Below are positions 32,649-44,160 of a stretch of 64,000 nt of DNA, piece after piece. The position numbers and the translations under genes were made by a program. Location: NCBI GenBank assembly GCA_933207985.1, contig OW240912.1, forward strand, positions 198,788,101 through 198,852,100. The letters are read 5' to 3'. This stretch comes from Pelobates cultripes. Taxonomy: Eukaryota; Chordata; Amphibia; Anura; Pelobatidae. The notes beneath the pieces are model-generated. The model did not search any database and was not told the origin of the DNA. It worked only from the letters and a program-made list of their open reading frames with translations. Each line of letters starts with the position of its first letter. The first letter of the stretch is position 1.

Positions 32649-34359
32649 TTTTAATAATTCTTTATTTTTCGTGTGCTTGAAGTAACAAACAGGCCTGCAA
32701 AGCCACGACAGCAGTTGCAAGCAGTAGCAAAACGGTACATAGCGTGGCATGTAAAACAGCAAATTTTTTTATATTATAGTGTGAAACCATGCTTTGTCAA
32801 TAATTTTTTTTTGTAAGGAGGTTGCTTTGCTAAGAGTAAGGTAAGTACGCTAACGATCTTCATCACAAATGACAATGAGCTTTCAACAATATTAGTAGAT
32901 TTCTAAAATTCACAGGTTATGAATCTCATGAGAGTATCTATAGCGCTAGCAGGTTTGCTGATCTGGCAATTTTCGATTTGACATGAATAGGAATAGCATG
33001 CTGCCGCACTATGGGGAAAGAACTAAGATGGGGTGAGGTTTGATATTTCCTGAGGTGCCAGCGCAGCTCTTGGGGTTGCACAGCGAGGCTTTTGCAGTAG
33101 GCAGTCAGTGGGCATAGCTAAGGGGTTGGGAATTTACTACCAGGAGGGAGGGACCTGATCCTGCAGTCTTTAATAAGCTAGGAGAACTGAATTGAGAGGT
33201 GGTCAAAACAGATAAACGTTAAGCATATCTCAGGAGCATAGGGGTATAAAAGTAACACCAAATGCATATAGAAACATTAAATTTGCCATATTACAGTCAG
33301 TCTATGTGAGGCAAGGTGGGTGACTCATCTATGGCTTCTAGAGTCCCAGTCAGCCCACACCCGCAGGAGGCATACCACTGTCCCGTTCGGGTGCCTTTGT
33401 GGATCCTGGTCTTGGTCTCTTCGTGTGCTCAGGAGACGGCCCAAGTCGTGGTCGTGGGGCGGTAGCTGACTGACCAGGTGCTGCCGTCATTTTGGGCCCT
33501 GTGCCCAGCCTTCTCCACCCTCGCTCTGTTCTGTTCTTGGGCGAGGTAAGTCTTGTCAGTGCATTCTTCTCCTTGTCGGTGTGCCTCGATCTCTGCAGTC
33601 CTTTGCACCTCCACTCCCCACTGGGTCCCGACCGCGGCTGTAGGTGTCGCTGCGATGTGTGACTCTTTTTCTGGTGCGGTCTAGGAGCGTGGATTCGGAC
33701 CTTCGTGCAGTGTAGTATCGGCTGGATGGGAGGGCCTGCTTGAGTGAGTGGGAGCTCTGGGCGGCTGCCGGTTCGTGTGAAGGAAGTAGGTGAGCGTTGT
33801 TTGCTTTGTGGTAGTGGGGGGCTGTGGCGGAGCACTTTGATTCAGTATACCCGCTAGCTTCCTCCAGAAGGTCTCAAAGTAGTAGTTGATTCGTGTGAGG
33901 ATGTCTTGTGGGGAGTCAATGGGGTGGTTGGCACATGTTGTGTCCGCCATCCCAGAGAGGCCTCCGTTCGCTGTCTTTGGCGGTATTCCATCTCTCCTCA
34001 AGCTTGGGGTCACCCCCCTAGGGTGGACCGGGATCACCCCCGCCGGTCCAGGGGGGGTAGCAGGACTGGCTTGTACTGTAAGCAGCTTCAGGGTGCCTCC
34101 AGGACTGGGGAGCGGCCGCCTCCCCCGCCCTTTGAGCACCAGGCCGCAATGTTGGTTGAGTCTTCAGCTGGCCCCAATCGGGTTGCACAGGATCCCATCG
34201 TGTGCCCTCTATCATGGGTGACAGGTGTGCATCTGGCAACGCCATGTGTTGCGACTGGGTGAGCCGATTTTCGCTTATTTTTTCAGGATTTAGCAGGAGC
34301 TCGTGTAAGACACATCTCCCCGCCATGATGGTCAGGCCCCGCCCCCCCTGTCTAATTCC
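32649..34359 (-). mobile_element. Poly(A) retroposon nested in Tc1-like element 2
   Basis: About 1.7 kb on the minus strand, ending in ACGAAAAATAAAGAATTATT plus poly(A), seen as T-rich sequence at 32645-32665. The 5' half (33350-34359) is GC-rich with proline-rich open stretches that match no domain I know; the 3' half is AT-richer and non-coding. No RT or endonuclease is found. Its 3' end resembles those of 43558-43830 and copy E, so it probably used an L1 machinery in trans. It could be a 5'-truncated L1 3' UTR or an ORF1-derived element. Confidence 0.7.
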
Positions 34360-34373
34360 GGGGGCAGACTTTT
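34360..34373. repeat. Target site duplication of nested retroposon, right
   Basis: Right partner of 32635-32648 with one mismatch. Tc1 transposase sequence resumes from here. Confidence 0.75.
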
Positions 34374-34725
34374 GAATAGGGGTCATTTAATTTTTTTTCT
34401 TTGTTGCCATGTTTTGTTTTATGCTTATGCCATTCTGTAATAACCTACAGTTGAATATAAATTCCATAAGAAATAAAAGAAATGTGTTTTGTCTGCTCAC
34501 TCATGTTTTCTTTAGAAGTGGTACCTATATTCCCAATTCTCCAAGGGTATGCAAACTTTTGAGCCAACTGTATATTGAAATACACCAAACATGTTGGGCA
34601 TATCAAGAAATGGGGACAAAGAAATGTGTGTCCAAATAATGACTTTAATGATTTGGGAGTGGTAAGGAAAATGTTCTCATCTTTATGTGAGACCGTTCAT
34701 TTTATACTGATTTTGTTTGTTTCAG

Positions 34726-34827
34726 ACTTATCGCCATGAAGTGACTATATGTAACTATGAAGCTTCTGCAAATCCAGCAGATCATAAAATATCACAGATC
34801 ACACCACAGACTCACTTTATTTCATAG
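34726..34827 (+). CDS. PITHD1: PITHD1 last coding exon
   Basis: The acceptor is TTTGTTTCAG at 34716-34725. The frame reads T-Y-R-H-E-V-T-I-C-N-Y-E-A-S-A-N-P-A-D-H followed by the conserved C terminus T-P-Q-T-H-F-I-S and a TAG at 34825-34827. The exon starts at a codon boundary, in phase with the preceding exon. The C terminus is nearly identical to that of other vertebrates, which makes the gene assignment secure. Confidence 0.95.
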   Translation, partial: TYRHEVTICNYEASANPADHKISQITPQTHFIS

Positions 34828-34960
34828 AGGAATAAGTAACCTTCAAAACTATGGTTATAGCGCAACAACCATGTCTTCCTCTGATGAGACTGACGGTCTT
34901 CTTCCGAGCTTCATAGAATTGATAATTGTTAAATAAATATTGTTTCAATTTAAATTATTT
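34828..34960 (+). other. PITHD1: PITHD1 3' UTR with polyadenylation signal
   Basis: After the stop codon, AATAAA occurs at 34932-34937, followed by a T/GT-rich stretch. This suggests a short 3' UTR of roughly 130 bp. A longer alternative end cannot be excluded. Confidence 0.6.
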
Positions 34961-34974
34961 GTGTGATATTTTAT

Positions 34975-35440
34975 TAACCCCTTCCTGGCGTTAGGACATT
35001 TCATGCCATCCTACACAGAGTGGGCTTAAATTGCTGTAGGACGTCTGATGTGAGCTGGGTGAACTGCCTGCTTACATCAGGAGCCCTATGTATCAGTGGA
35101 TACCTCTGGCTCACCTCTGTCAGCTGGGGTAATTTTTAATGGCCCCAGACTGATCAATGAGTCAGTACTACTTAGAGCCCTTTAAATCATTTTTTAAAAC
35201 TGCAGCTGAGCGATCACGTTCAGCTGTGGTTTATCTGGGCTTCAGGGAGACCCCCCTCCCCCCAGAATCTGAATAGCCCCTGGCAGGGCCATGTTTCCTG
35301 TTCCCAGACGATTCTGACCAGTGCTTGGCTTTGCAGGCTCCATTTATTATTACAGTGAATGTAATTATGAAAATTGAGTAATAGAACATGGTCACTGACC
35401 ACTATCTACTGTTTTAAATAGAAATATAGTGATATTAGCA
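34975..35440. repeat. Repeat beginning TTAACCCCTTCCTGG
   Basis: The edge (TTAACCCCTTCCTGGCGTTAGGACATT) resembles the start of the repeat at 50725 (TTAACCCTTTAAAGACGG). This class of frog element often shows a TTAA edge. No ORF. Right boundary uncertain. Confidence 0.4.
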
Positions 35441-35454
35441 GTTGGTTTTCGTAC

Positions 35455-35640
35455 GTTGGTCTTAGGTTTAAGGGTAGTGTTAGATTTAGGGATCAGGGTA
35501 AGGTTAAGGGTTAATGCTAGGTTTTAGGGTTATGGAAAGTGTAGAGTTAATGGTAAGATTAGGGTAGGTATACGGTTAGAGTTTGTGTAAACATTTGGTA
35601 AGGGGTATGGTTGGTGTAGGGTTAGTGTTAACTACCGAAA
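35455..35640 (+). repeat. Degenerate TTAGGG-like array
   Basis: About 185 bp composed of diverged TTAGGG/GGTTAG/TAGGGTT words (for example TTAAGGGTTAATGCTAGG and TTAGGGTTATGG). It may be an interstitial telomere-like array or a simple G/T-rich degenerate repeat. Confidence 0.5.
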
Positions 35641-36430
35641 ATCTATTTCAGTCCTACAAATAATTAATGATTTATTCAAGTTTATGAATTATTCCCTACT
35701 GTCAATCATTCTTTAGGTCCCCCTCCAACAAAGGACACTGAAATAGTAAGAAAAGAAATTTCTACTTACCTTAATCCAGCACCGGGCAAAGCTCTTGTCG
35801 CTGCTCAGCACTTCCTCATCTGAAGTCACGGGAGCCGCACAATCCAAAGGTCCAATCAAAGGCTTCTTGTAGAGATTAAATTGGACTATTTAACTGGCTC
35901 GGAATCCTTAAACGTAAAAATATCTGATGGGGAGAAGGGAGGGCGACAGACTTAAAATATGCACAGAATTTACATTAGGCAGCTAGGAACTATCCAAATG
36001 CCTGCCTTGCTGTGTGCCTTCTTGGGCTGTTGAGAAGATCGAAGATCTCCCTCATTGGCCCACAGGCACTTCAATCTGGCAGAGGAAAGTAGAGGGGTGA
36101 GGAGGACTCAGAGTCTAGACTGCAGCTCTACCGGTAATGTATCTCTCAGGGTGTTGATACAGTTACCACAGAAACGTTCAGACAGTGCCCAATCATGCAA
36201 GAGGAGTGAAGACTAAACTTCACCTAGTACCGCCGGATCACCAGGATTTACAATGCCTCTGTCTGGCCGAAGGTAAGAAGTGAGGGGAAATTTAATGTTT
36301 GTTTTTTTGTTTTGTTTTTTTAAACGTTACAGTCCAGGGATGTCCCCTCTTTCTACTTTTGTACATTTTAGCGGCTGAACCACTGGCTATTGATATTCGT
36401 GCCAACCATATGATAAAAAGATAAAGTTTT
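35641..36430. other. Unassigned repeat-like sequence
   Basis: A block at about 35765-35800 (CTTACCTTAATCCAGCACCGGGC) resembles 27193-27212 (CTTACCTTTCTCCAGCGCCGGGC), so the two loci probably share a MITE family. No gene seen. I looked for exons of a downstream neighbour such as LYPLA2 and recognised none. Confidence 0.4.
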
Positions 36431-36900
36431 AAGATTAGAAAAAAGAAACAGATATGTCAATATGTTAACGATACTTTAGTAACCCTCTCAGATCCCACAG
36501 CATCCATCAGCATATTGATGCCTTTAATACGTAAATTCAGTATTGTTTCAAACTACAAATTAATTGTGGAGAAGACAAACATGCCGGTGTACTTGAACAA
36601 ACAAGAAATTAAAGGATTGGATAACAATAATCCTTCCCAACACTAATAAGATATTCGGGGTTAATCAAATATGGACAGCTAAGATGGTTTTGCTACATTT
36701 TAACTTATCCCCTCCATTAAATAAAAAATAGCTTTTTATAAATGCAATTTTGGCTTTTAAAGCATCCATAGCCAGAAATTGTAAAACCGCTTGAGTAGAA
36801 TCATGGCAATATATAAGAGTCCATTAAATACAAGGGTATAATTGGAAGAGGAGTCGACTCAACATTCTGTATTAACCCTAGAAAAGGAAATTTTGGGGAT
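36430..36900 (+). pseudogene. L1 reverse transcriptase fragment
   Basis: The + strand reads Y-V-N-D-T-L-V (from the Y-A-D-D-T active-site motif) near 36461, then T-L-S-D-P, F-S-I-V-S-N-Y-K-L and a following Lys-rich stretch typical of the RT thumb in L1. Several stops. Ends in unassigned AT-rich DNA. Confidence 0.65.
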
Positions 36901-37099
36901 AAATGGATGCTTTACCATGAGCCTTTGGTTTTGATTCCCGCTGCCAGTTTTAAATGTGCCTATACTGGTAAATATATTTCGGAGATCTGTCTGCGGTCTC
37001 CTTGACCAGCTGCCCTTGTGGTCTCCCGAACATGTGTGTCTTTGTATACTTGTCTGTGGTTTGCTCCATGCCATTTAGAACACATTTATCAGTATTTCA

Positions 37100-37504
37100 A
37101 GGCTTAATACTAATTACACTAATTGCAATTTGTATTGTATGTATGTATTTATATTAAATTTCAAGCAAATTCACACACAATATTAGCTTTATACATTGCA
37201 CTCCTCACACACACACAAACACAATTTAGGCCTTATACCTTCCAACACTTTCAAACATTGCCGCCCCCCACGCAAACACTTTTCCCCCTTACACACAACG
37301 CACCCCTGACAAACACAATCCGGATCCTCTATGCACTACAATACATACTCTAAACACACACCCTCTACAGCCCCTACATACACTACATCACCTAAGCACA
37401 CATACACTACAGCCCCTAAACACCGTATTCCCCCTATGTACACACACACTCTCACTCTCTATAGCCCCTAGCCACACATATTACACCGCAAACCCAACAC
37501 AGCG
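37100..37504 (+). repeat. C/A-rich low-complexity tract
   Basis: Repeated ACACACA and CTACAGCCCCTA-type words between about 37195 and 37500, probably derived from a decayed microsatellite at the 5' edge of the next L1. No gene. Confidence 0.5.
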
Positions 37505-37528
37505 GAAACTGACCTATTTACACAAAAC

Positions 37529-40500
37529 ACCACAATCTGCTCTACAAACACAATCCCACAAATAGCCTCCAAATACATGCACATCAGGGAGATACGTCTT
37601 CACAAAAGGCACCATCCATGACCAGAAATACACTTTCGCGAACATATATGCTCCAAACACAAAACAATACCACTTCCTCCACAGGACCATGATCGCTCTG
37701 ATGAGGTTTGCGGAGGGCACACTGATAGTGGGAGGAGACCTTAACCTCCCCCTGCATGATCGAGACACCTTAGCGGCACACACATCGACACCTCCCGGCA
37801 GGCACGCAAGAACGCCCCAACTACTCCACCACCATCAACTCACAGACTGCTGGAGGGCAATGAATCCTGAGTTAAGAGACTACACATTCTACTCCACGAC
37901 ACATGCCACATACTCAAGGCTGGACTACTTCCTACTGCCCTAACACAGCTTTTCCCTCCTAGTAGAGGCAGAAATTCTACCGATGACCTGGTCGGACCAC
38001 AACCCAGTCCGCATACGGCTACAATCCCCGCTATTCAGACCCCGCCAAGTTTCCTGGAGACTCAACGAGTCCATCTTAACAGATCCCACACTGGTGTCGA
38101 GGATCGTGCAGGTCATCCAGGACTACTTCAACACCAACGAAACTGAGGACACAACACCCCTAACATGCTGGGAGGCACACAAGGCGGTCATACGAGGCCA
38201 CTTTATCGCGCACTGCTCGGCACGGAAGAAGGCACACACGAAAGCAGTGACGGATCTCAGCACGGACATAGCCCATCTGGAGAACCAACACAAACGGACA
38301 CTGGATGCCTCAACCTATAGGGATCTTCTTCACAAACGCTCCCAACTCACCGAGCACATGAACCGCTCCATCCAACGATCCTTCCAGCACTTCCGACACC
38401 TGGTGCACGAACATGGGAATAAGTGCGGCAGGCTACTCGCAAATCTACTGAAGCGCCGCAGGACACACCTCTACATTAACAAAATTAAATACCCGTCCCA
38501 GCGGATGCACCACCTTCCAGACCAGATCTCCACCACATTCCTTAACTATTAAGATTTATACAACATACGACATGAGTCTCAGGACACCGCAGAAGCTCAC
38601 AGACACAATAACATCCACACATACCTGGCATCAGAAGGGCTACGCCAACTAACAGACCCGGACCGCGAACTGCTGGACGCACCCATCGCCCCAGAGGAAC
38701 TTTCGATTGCCATCACAAACGCGCAGACGGGCAAGTCGCCAGGACCAGACGGCCTGCTGTTACAATACTATAAGACCTTCCAGTCTGAACTCCTCCCAAA
38801 ACTACACAAAGCCCTGAACTCAATCCTTGAAGGAGCGACACCCTCAGCCCAATTCACGGCAGCAAACATCACACTCCTCCCAAAAGAAGGCAAAGACCCA
38901 ACATCCTGCCAGAGCTACCGTCCGATCTCGGTCCTAGATGTCGATATCAAGCTACTGGCCAGTGTGCTGGCCAACCGCCTGGCACCACTCCTGCCGGACC
39001 TGGTACATCCTGATCAGACAGGATTCATCCCAGCCTGATCTCCGTGGCATCACGATCCACACAACCATCTCTACTTCTGTCGACAAATGCCGAAAAGGCC
39101 TTCGACCGGGTAGATTGGAACTTCATGTTCGAGACCCTCCGGACCATAGGTATTGGACCCAGATACATCCAATGGGTGGAAGCGCTATACACCGATCCGA
39201 CGGCGCGGCTCAGAATCAACGGGGCACTTACAGACCCTTTCCAAATCAGAAACGGGACGCGCCAAGGCTGCCCCATGTCGCCCATACTATTTGCACTCAC
39301 CCTAGAACCCTTCCTCAACAACGAAGCAACGAGGAGATCCGAGGATTACAAATAGGCCAAACACACCACAAAGTGTTGGCCTACGCAGACAACCTTCTTT
39401 TTCTAGTACAGGAACCCACCAGATTGCTACGGGTGATCAAAACAGAATTCGAGACCTATGGCCAGATATCCAATATGCGCATCAACGACACCCAATCGGA
39501 AATCCTAGGCCTAACAATCGGATACTTGCAACAACTCGAACTTAGGCAGCGCTTCCCATACTGGTGGTGCACGACCAAGATGAGATACCTGGGGTGTGGC
39601 TCATGCAAGACACGATGGACCTCTAGACCCACAATTACCTACCGCTTCTGCGAACAGCGCAGGCTGAACTCCAAACATGGAGTACAACATACATCTCTTG
39701 GCTGGGACGCATAAACGCAGTGAAAATTACCCTGATTCCCAAGTTCCTCTTTATCTTCCAAACAGTGCCCATAGAGGCACCAAAGTCATTCTTCACCACC
39801 ATCCAAACTACAATCCGTAATTTCATTTGGAAAGGGAAGCCTCCTCGAATGCACACACTCAGCTGACTCTCCCCAAGCTCAAAGGGGGCCTGGCCCTCCC
39901 GGACCTGCGGAAATATCACCTAGCGACACATCTCAGTCGAATAATCAACTGGTCGGTAAAGACCAGAGACAAACCCTGGGTGCAACTAGAGGCAGACAGC
40001 ACCAAATGCGACCTCACAACCCTCCCCTGGATCACGAAAGAAGCCAGCAAACAATTACAACACACCAACCCATTTGTGAAGGCCACCCTACGTATCTGGC
40101 ACCAGAATGGCCCCAAACACTACCTTACGACCAACCCCAGCCCACTACTCCCCTTAAAAGGCAACCCGGACTTCCCGGCGGGCGACATGGGCCCTACCTC
40201 ACGCCCAGCAAATGGTAACACGACGCTCAGAATGATAGATATCATCTCACCCCCATTCATAATCAGACCGATCAAGGCCATATTCCGGACTAGAGAGACA
40301 CATTCGCACACAAGCTGGCGAGGGAACAAATGTCCCACTATGCACACTCCATCCCCCAACGCCCCTACCTGACAAGAGATTGCACGGAGTTCAAAACCCT
40401 GTGCAGACAGGACAAAACCCCATCTAGAGCAATATCTCTGATCTACAAATCCCTAGTAACGAACCGATATCTCTTGGCCCCCCCATGCATCAGACGATGG

Positions 40501-41070
40501 GAAGAGGACCTCGAAGAAGAACTTAACTACGCGGACTGGGACAAAATCATCCTGCACGTTAAAAAGACCCCGGGCTCAGCCAGACACCAGGAAAACTCAT
40601 ACAAAATCCTCACCAGATGGTATATCAACCCCCGCCACCCTCCATGCACACAATAATTCAGTGCTGGCGATGCGGAGAGGAGGACGGTACATTCCTCCAC
40701 ATCTGGTGGGGCTGTGCCCTCATCCAACCATTCTGGGAAGCGATACGCCAAGTCATCCACGCAGTGACCGACAACACTCCACCCATGTCACCAGCCTTCT
40801 TCCTTATGCACCACACAACAACACCCACTACGACGTATAAAAATAATCGGTGGTGCCACAATTACTCAATGCGGTGAAAGCGACTATCCCCATATTTTGG
40901 AAACAACCACGTGCCCCCCCACTCAGACGCTGGGTGGAGGACACAAGAAAATTCGAGGACCTGAAAGCCACCACGGCAGCGGCAAAAGAAAAGCTCATGA
41001 CCAGATGGTTCCACTGGATATGACACATCGCTACAGATGAGTTTTTACAATGCCTGAACCCACCCTAAAC
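37529..41070 (+). pseudogene. L1 ORF2 (copy F): endonuclease end, RT, C-terminal domain
   Basis: In order: G-G-D-L-N-L (about 37730), D-Y-T-F-Y-S (37880), W-S-D-H-N-P-V (37988), a basic linker, G-K-S-P-G-P-D-G (about 38729), L-L-P-K-E-G-K-D, Y-R-P-I-S, N-A-E-K-A-F-D-R-V-D-W (first catalytic Asp, 39086), R-Q-G-C-P-M-S (39260), and L-A-Y-A-D-N-L-L (39377), in which the second catalytic Asp is changed to Asn. The C-terminal knuckle C-W-R-C-G-E-E-D-G-T-F-L-H-I-W-W-G-C is at about 40665. At least six shifts or stops. The Y-A-D-N change alone would abolish polymerase activity. Confidence 0.85.
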
Positions 41071-42090
41071 CTAGGATGCGCAACTACAAGACAATCGGGC
41101 GCCTGCACCTGGGGCGACCCGTAGGCGGGTCACCCTCAACCACATCCTCATCTCCCTCTTTCCCCCCCACCCCAGCATGTGCCAACCTCATACCATCCAA
41201 TCACTGCCGGGAGGCAACAAGAACCACACTGAGGACCAGACCCCGTAAGACAACAGCCCCCAATGCAGAATGCGGACCCACACAGACCTACCCAACACGA
41301 GACTCGGACCCACGCTCCACCGCCACATGATGACATGACCTCATGACCACACACTACCTCAGAGAAGGGGGCAACACGACATACTGCGACCAGCCCACTC
41401 AAAACGCCTACCTCCACACGCCCCCCAAACACAACCAGTGGCACTACCAAGCGCCGAAAGGGCAGTAATGAGGGAGACACGCCCCACAAGGAGCAAAATT
41501 AACACACACACACCGATCTTGCAGCCACCAGAGACATAGGTTAGACAACAGCTGCCTCCCTAGGTCACCTATGCAGAGCATAACATATACAGCCACAACA
41601 GGCTTCGGGCACAATAACGACGGCCCGGGCAACCTAAAACAATGGATGAAACCACCACCTGAGCGCACAGTCTATGCCCCAGACCTACACAAAGAGGCTA
41701 GGCACAGGCAACACAACACTTACTGACACACAAGACGAGTACCCACCGATACCCCCACACGAAACGAGAAACTACACTCAAAGACTGGCCTTCTGCCTTA
41801 GCGTCGACACCACCATGTCTCTCCGGCAGCAACTCCACCTACCTGCTTATCTCTAGCGCCACACCGCTGGATGACAAACAACAAGTCTACTGAAAATTAG
41901 CCTAAAGCCACAACATGAACGAAGTCAACTTGATTTGTTAAGCACATACCTGTTAAAAACCCTTGAACCTAATGTAACTGCATGTTTTATCTGAAACGCC
42001 TCTGTGCAGGCAATCATAAGCTTTCCATGAAACGAGAATGACTACATGCTTGTACTTGCAACACAAAATAAAAATAAAACATTTAAAACA
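41071..42090 (+). other. L1 copy F 3' UTR
   Basis: C/A-rich non-coding sequence with scattered short frames on both strands and no domains, ending in the A-rich tail. Confidence 0.6.
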
Positions 42091-42359
42091 AATACATGCA
42101 CAATAAACTTTCCTGCCCCTTTTGTCTCTGATATCCCACTTATGAAGGCATGAGAGACAAGTGAAGCAAATGCAGTAAAAGCATGTCGTTAAATTTGCTT
42201 GCGCTGTGCAGAACCCTTTTCTCATGTGAGAGCTCTTTAGTGGGGCACTGCGCATTGGCTTCCATGGAAGAGCATTAAACCAACACTTTCAGGGGGGACA
42301 TGTTTGTCATTGGTGATGACAAAACACCTCCCTCTGTGGTCTAAACACTACCTGAAAAA

Positions 42360-42790
42360 AACTACGTGGAGGCACTGTTATATTCGTGAGACAATGTTAA
42401 TTAAAAATGTACAAATATTGAGGCCTTATTACACTAACGCACTTTATGAAATGTTCTGTGAAAATGGAATTAATATGTGTTAAAAATCACAAACAAAAGT
42501 ATAGCCACTAAATGGGGCCTGCATTTGTCATAAAGTGGCTCGAACAAACATCTCAAAATATGTCATTTGAAATTCTCTGTGTTGCCTACTTTTGAAAACG
42601 GTATGTGATAATGGTGGAAATGTTATTACCCCGGATGCCATGCTGGTGACATAGGCCCAGAAAATCACTTTGTCAATTTTCCAGTTATGAAGACTGAAAT
42701 GGTCATGCCCTACATTTGGCCCTATCACTTTCCAAAACCCCATAGAACCTGTACATGGGCATTACTGTTGCAGGGAAGATATAAACTGGG
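42360..42790. repeat. Decayed copy of the fold-back repeat family
   Basis: Shares blocks with 55191-55858: GTTATATTCGTGAGAC near 42379, GTTGCCTACTTTTGAAAACGGTATG at about 42580, and CCCCATAGAACCTGTACATGGG near 42739. The order and orientation of blocks differ from the copy at 55 kb. Confidence 0.5.
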
Positions 42791-42989
42791 GAGGAGAAAA
42801 CTTCCTAATGCAGATTCTATGTATATACGTATATAAATGAAATCTCAAACTGCTTATCTTATACAGAGCCTCTGCAACCTGACTCTGGGTATATAGGTAT
42901 TTGATTCCTTTAAAGGGGGTCACAGGCCATTCTTGTAGTGCTGGATCAGACAGCAGATCAGTCCACAAGACTATAAATTATATTTATAA

Positions 42990-43440
42990 GTAATTACATT
43001 TATTCAAATTAACAAAAACAATATAAATAACGAAGTCCTGATAAGGAGTCTCTTGTATCCTTCCCGAGACGCATTTTGTCTTCCTCAGTCAGTATATTGT
43101 CCATTTGATCCAGTTGCATATTTAAATCATTAATTTGGTTCTCATTGATCCACTTATCTGTGATTCATCCAATCGCGGACGTTCAAGTTGACCTCATCCT
43201 AATCAGCTGCTTTTAATCATCTTTTTGGTGCACAACTGATGTGACGCGACAGACCAGACGTCGAGTCATTTCTGGATGTCTTTTTCCCAATACTGAAAGA
43301 AAAACTGTTGACAAAAGGCACTTCATTCATCCTCACTCTTTGGCAATTGGGAGCGATTCCCCTCCTTAATGTGCAGTGTCGCTTCCTTCATGGCCGTAAA
43401 CCTGTTTACCTCAGTTATGCCGGGTTGTTATAAATAAAGA
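42990..43440 (-). mobile_element. Penelope-like element terminal piece (putative)
   Basis: On the minus strand, 43088-43059 reads CTGAGGAAGACAAAATGCGTCTC followed by GGGAAGG. This resembles the CUGANGA-stem II-GAAAC core of the hammerhead found at Penelope-like element ends, with the GAAAC part altered. No RT is present. The call is tentative. Confidence 0.4.
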
Positions 43441-43557
43441 GGAAACACAATTCATGCTTACCTTACAGAAAAATAAAATCAATTATATATTCATTGCAAC
43501 AATCAATATGATCTTAATATGAATAAATAACACGTTCAAAACTTTAACCAGTATTAT

Positions 43558-43830
43558 TTTTTATTTTATTTTTTTAATTCTTTATTTTTGTAGTGCATTG
43601 CAAATAGCAAAAAAAGACAAAGACATTGCAAGTAATATCTTAAGAGTAGTAAAAAGCGGTTACAGAACATGTCTGAGATACTGCACCATTTTGTAATTAA
43701 CAAGAGTGTATGTAGGTCACATACATAACATGGCAGAGGAGTAAGATCCCCAGAAGGCCCTGTGTAAAATCGTGGTATAAAGGTGTCAAACATAGGGGAC
43801 AGCATTAACATTAGCTGAGCCTCTCTGACC
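43558..43830 (-). mobile_element. 3' tail of a poly(A) retroposon
   Basis: Minus-strand sequence ends ...CACTACAAAAATAAAGAATTAAAAAAATAAA. The tail and the preceding CGCTTTTTACTACTCTT-type stretch resemble the 3' end of 32649-34359. Strongly 5'-truncated, no coding capacity. Confidence 0.55.
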
Positions 43831-44160
43831 GTCCAGGAAGCCCATATGTACCCAATATTATTAATACAAATGTATTATAAATGTTTTTGTAAGTACAGCT
43901 CAATAATTAGCACATTTAGAAATTTCACAAATAAAAACAAAAGGATTATACCAAAGATATACATTATTTAAAAGGAACACAAACACATATATTACCAACT
44001 TTCACCTAATTCCAAATTTTCTCCTTTTAAAAAAAAAAAAAAAAATCATAATTTTAGTCAATCCATTATTAATGCCCAAAGCATATTTATAAAACTAAAC
44101 AATATAAAAAAGAAAGCATTCTAAATACACACGTGTATACAATCTGCTTTAGGAGGTTTC
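43831..44160. other. Unannotated AT-rich stretch
   Basis: AT-rich with an A run at about 44030-44045. No gene or clear element. Confidence 0.4.

Larger units (their letters stand above)
31342..34570 (+). mobile_element. Tc1-like DNA transposon 2, carrying a retroposon
   Basis: TA at 31340-31341 and 34571-34572 flanks ends that begin CAGTTCTGCTCAAAGGTTTG and end with the near reverse complement (CAAACTTTTGAGCCAACTG). Without the nested retroposon (32649-34359) the element would be about 1.5 kb, normal for Tc1. It belongs to a different family from element 1: the ends and transposase differ and this copy is far more decayed. It lies in sense in the last PITHD1 intron. Confidence 0.88.
37505..42090 (+). 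mobile_element. L1-like LINE (copy F)
   Basis: A 4.6 kb + strand copy truncated at its 5' end inside the endonuclease. It holds the rest of ORF2 (37529-41070), about 1 kb of C/A-rich 3' UTR and an A-rich tail (AAAATAAAAATAAAACATTTAAAAC) at about 42065-42090. CpG-rich and relatively well preserved, similar in style to copies A and G. No convincing target duplication was found because the 5' edge lies in low-complexity DNA. Confidence 0.82.

Noticed and set aside
33886..34262. GC-rich + strand frames as a CpG-island gene start
   Set aside because: Inside the nested retroposon with a target duplication; no promoter or conserved protein.
34828..37500. Search for a downstream neighbour gene such as LYPLA2
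   Set aside because: No exon with the expected hydrolase motifs was recognised in this interval.
37195..37500. CRISPR-like or satellite array
   Set aside because: C/A-rich words are irregular in length and spacing; low-complexity DNA in a vertebrate context.
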